Positions 63,505 to 64,000 of a DNA stretch of 64,000 nt are shown here, in pieces; positions within the stretch are counted from its first letter, which is position 1, and every line of letters starts with the position of its first letter. The notes under the pieces were generated by a model, which did no database searches, was not told the origin of the DNA, and saw only the letters and a list, made by a program, of their open reading frames with translations. The translations under genes were made by a program, and so were the position numbers. The stretch lies in assembly GCA_041060555.1 (NCBI GenBank), contig JBEUDS010000001.1; one strand, given 5' to 3'. Origin of the DNA: CAUJIW01 sp963205175 (GTDB lineage Bacteria > Pseudomonadota > Alphaproteobacteria > Sphingomonadales > Sphingomonadaceae).

Positions 63505-63957
63505 ATGACAACGCCTCTCACCATCGACATCATCTCCGACGTCATCTGCCCGTGGTGCTATGTCGGCAAGCGCAACTTCGACCTCGCGCTCGCCGCGCGG
63601 CCGGACATTGACGCGACGCTGCGCTGGCGACCGTTCCAGCTCGACCCGTCGGTGCCGCCACAGGGCGTTGACCGCAGGAGCTATCTGCGCGCCAAGTTCG
63701 GTGATGACGACCGACTGGCGGCGATCAGCAACAGCCTGAAGCAGACCGCCGCGGAGGCGGGGCTCAGCCTCAATCTGGAAGCCATCGCGCTCACTCCCAA
63801 CACGCTCGACGCGCACCGGCTGCTGCACTGGGCCGGCGGGCAGGGCCAGGCGCACGCCATGGCCGAACGGCTGGGTCGCGTCCGTCAAGGTGGTGTAATT
63901 TCGGCTGTGGCCGTGGGCCATCGTCAGGCGGCTTTGGCGGTGATGTGTAGGGGCTGA
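63505..63957 (+). pseudogene. Truncated DsbA family (FrnE-like) thiol oxidoreductase
   Basis: The first 125 residues match the FrnE/2-hydroxychromene isomerase-like thioredoxin family: CPWC active site (DVICPWCYVGKRNF), WRPFQLDPSVPP, and LTPNTLDAHRLLHWA. After AMAERL the family sequence stops and about 24 unrelated residues run to a stop at 63957. Full-length members are about 210 residues. The break at about 63880 coincides with non-homologous DNA that reaches the window edge, so the gene is most likely interrupted by an insertion. Confidence 0.75.
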
Positions 63958-64000
63958 TTTTCCTCCTCGATCATGGGTTGGTTGAGTTCGGCCATGCCTT
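63880..64000 (-). mobile_element. Probable end of an insertion element in the dsbA-like gene (partial)
   Basis: DNA from about 63880 (starting GTCCGTCAAGG) has no relation to the oxidoreductase. On the minus strand an open frame enters from the window edge and ends at 63924-63926 with a C terminus reading NQPLHITAKAA. This fits the tail of a transposase followed by a short terminal region. The family cannot be named from so little sequence. Confidence 0.4.

Overview
The window is a dense, GC-rich, ordinary bacterial chromosome segment, almost certainly from an alphaproteobacterium. The evidence is a PopZ/DUF2497 homologue, the pcm-tolC-popZ-valS neighbourhood, a bactofilin overlapping an M23 peptidase, two perfect TTAA-N7-TTAA (CtrA-type) boxes, and the glnE-bcp-DUF455 string. 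The order within the class cannot be fixed from sequence alone. No prophage, CRISPR array or rRNA is visible. There is one tRNA (Cys) and, at the right edge, a thiol-oxidoreductase gene that appears cut by a mobile element.

Region 1 (1-11828, + strand) is a polyamine uptake and degradation locus: two glutamine-synthetase-like ligases, a PuuB-type oxidase, a class-III aminotransferase, a complete Pot-type ABC importer (binding lipoprotein, two permeases, ATPase), a PuuD-type hydrolase and a SpuC-type aminotransferase. Many start and stop codons overlap. Region 2 (11924-14653, - strand) holds UDP-glucose dehydrogenase and a soluble globin-coupled chemoreceptor. FdhD follows on the + strand.

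Region 3 (15853-23096) is the most interesting locus. A perfect 7-1-7 Fur-like palindrome precedes an eight-gene operon: exbB-exbD-tonB-TonB siderophore receptor-FMN alpha-hydroxy-acid oxidase-PiuC-type dioxygenase-haem membrane protein-PepSY protein, closed by a 15-bp stem-loop. The flavoenzyme lacks two substrate-carboxylate residues of its family, which suggests an unusual substrate and possibly oxidative release of iron from a hydroxycarboxylate ligand.

Region 4 (23318-34112) carries tRNA-Cys, pcm, tolC, popZ, an S9 peptidase, a small DMT protein, valS, an N-formylglutamate amidohydrolase-like gene and ilvD. Region 5 (34194-37047) has a PAS-GAF-like-GGDEF cyclase whose Shine-Dalgarno lies in a 10-bp hairpin, and a THxN-type PEP-CTERM protein behind a consensus sigma-54 promoter. 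Region 6 (37213-44321, - strand) runs xthA, erpA, bactofilin, M23 peptidase (CtrA box upstream), DUF455, bcp, glnE. Region 7 (44396-53387) has an AsmA/DUF3971 protein, tyrS, anmK, an alpha/beta hydrolase, two cysteine desulfurases and a [2Fe-2S] ferredoxin.

Region 8 (53404-64000) holds a PaaG-like crotonase, a GGDEF cyclase, an RhlE-type helicase, nadK, moaA, a small flagellar-rod-like protein, a CtrA box, an EAL protein with a degenerate GGDEF, a PleD-like protein with degenerate domains, and the broken DsbA/FrnE-like gene. Taken together the window is rich in c-di-GMP, motility and envelope genes with cell-cycle-type regulation, plus an iron-acquisition operon and polyamine catabolism.
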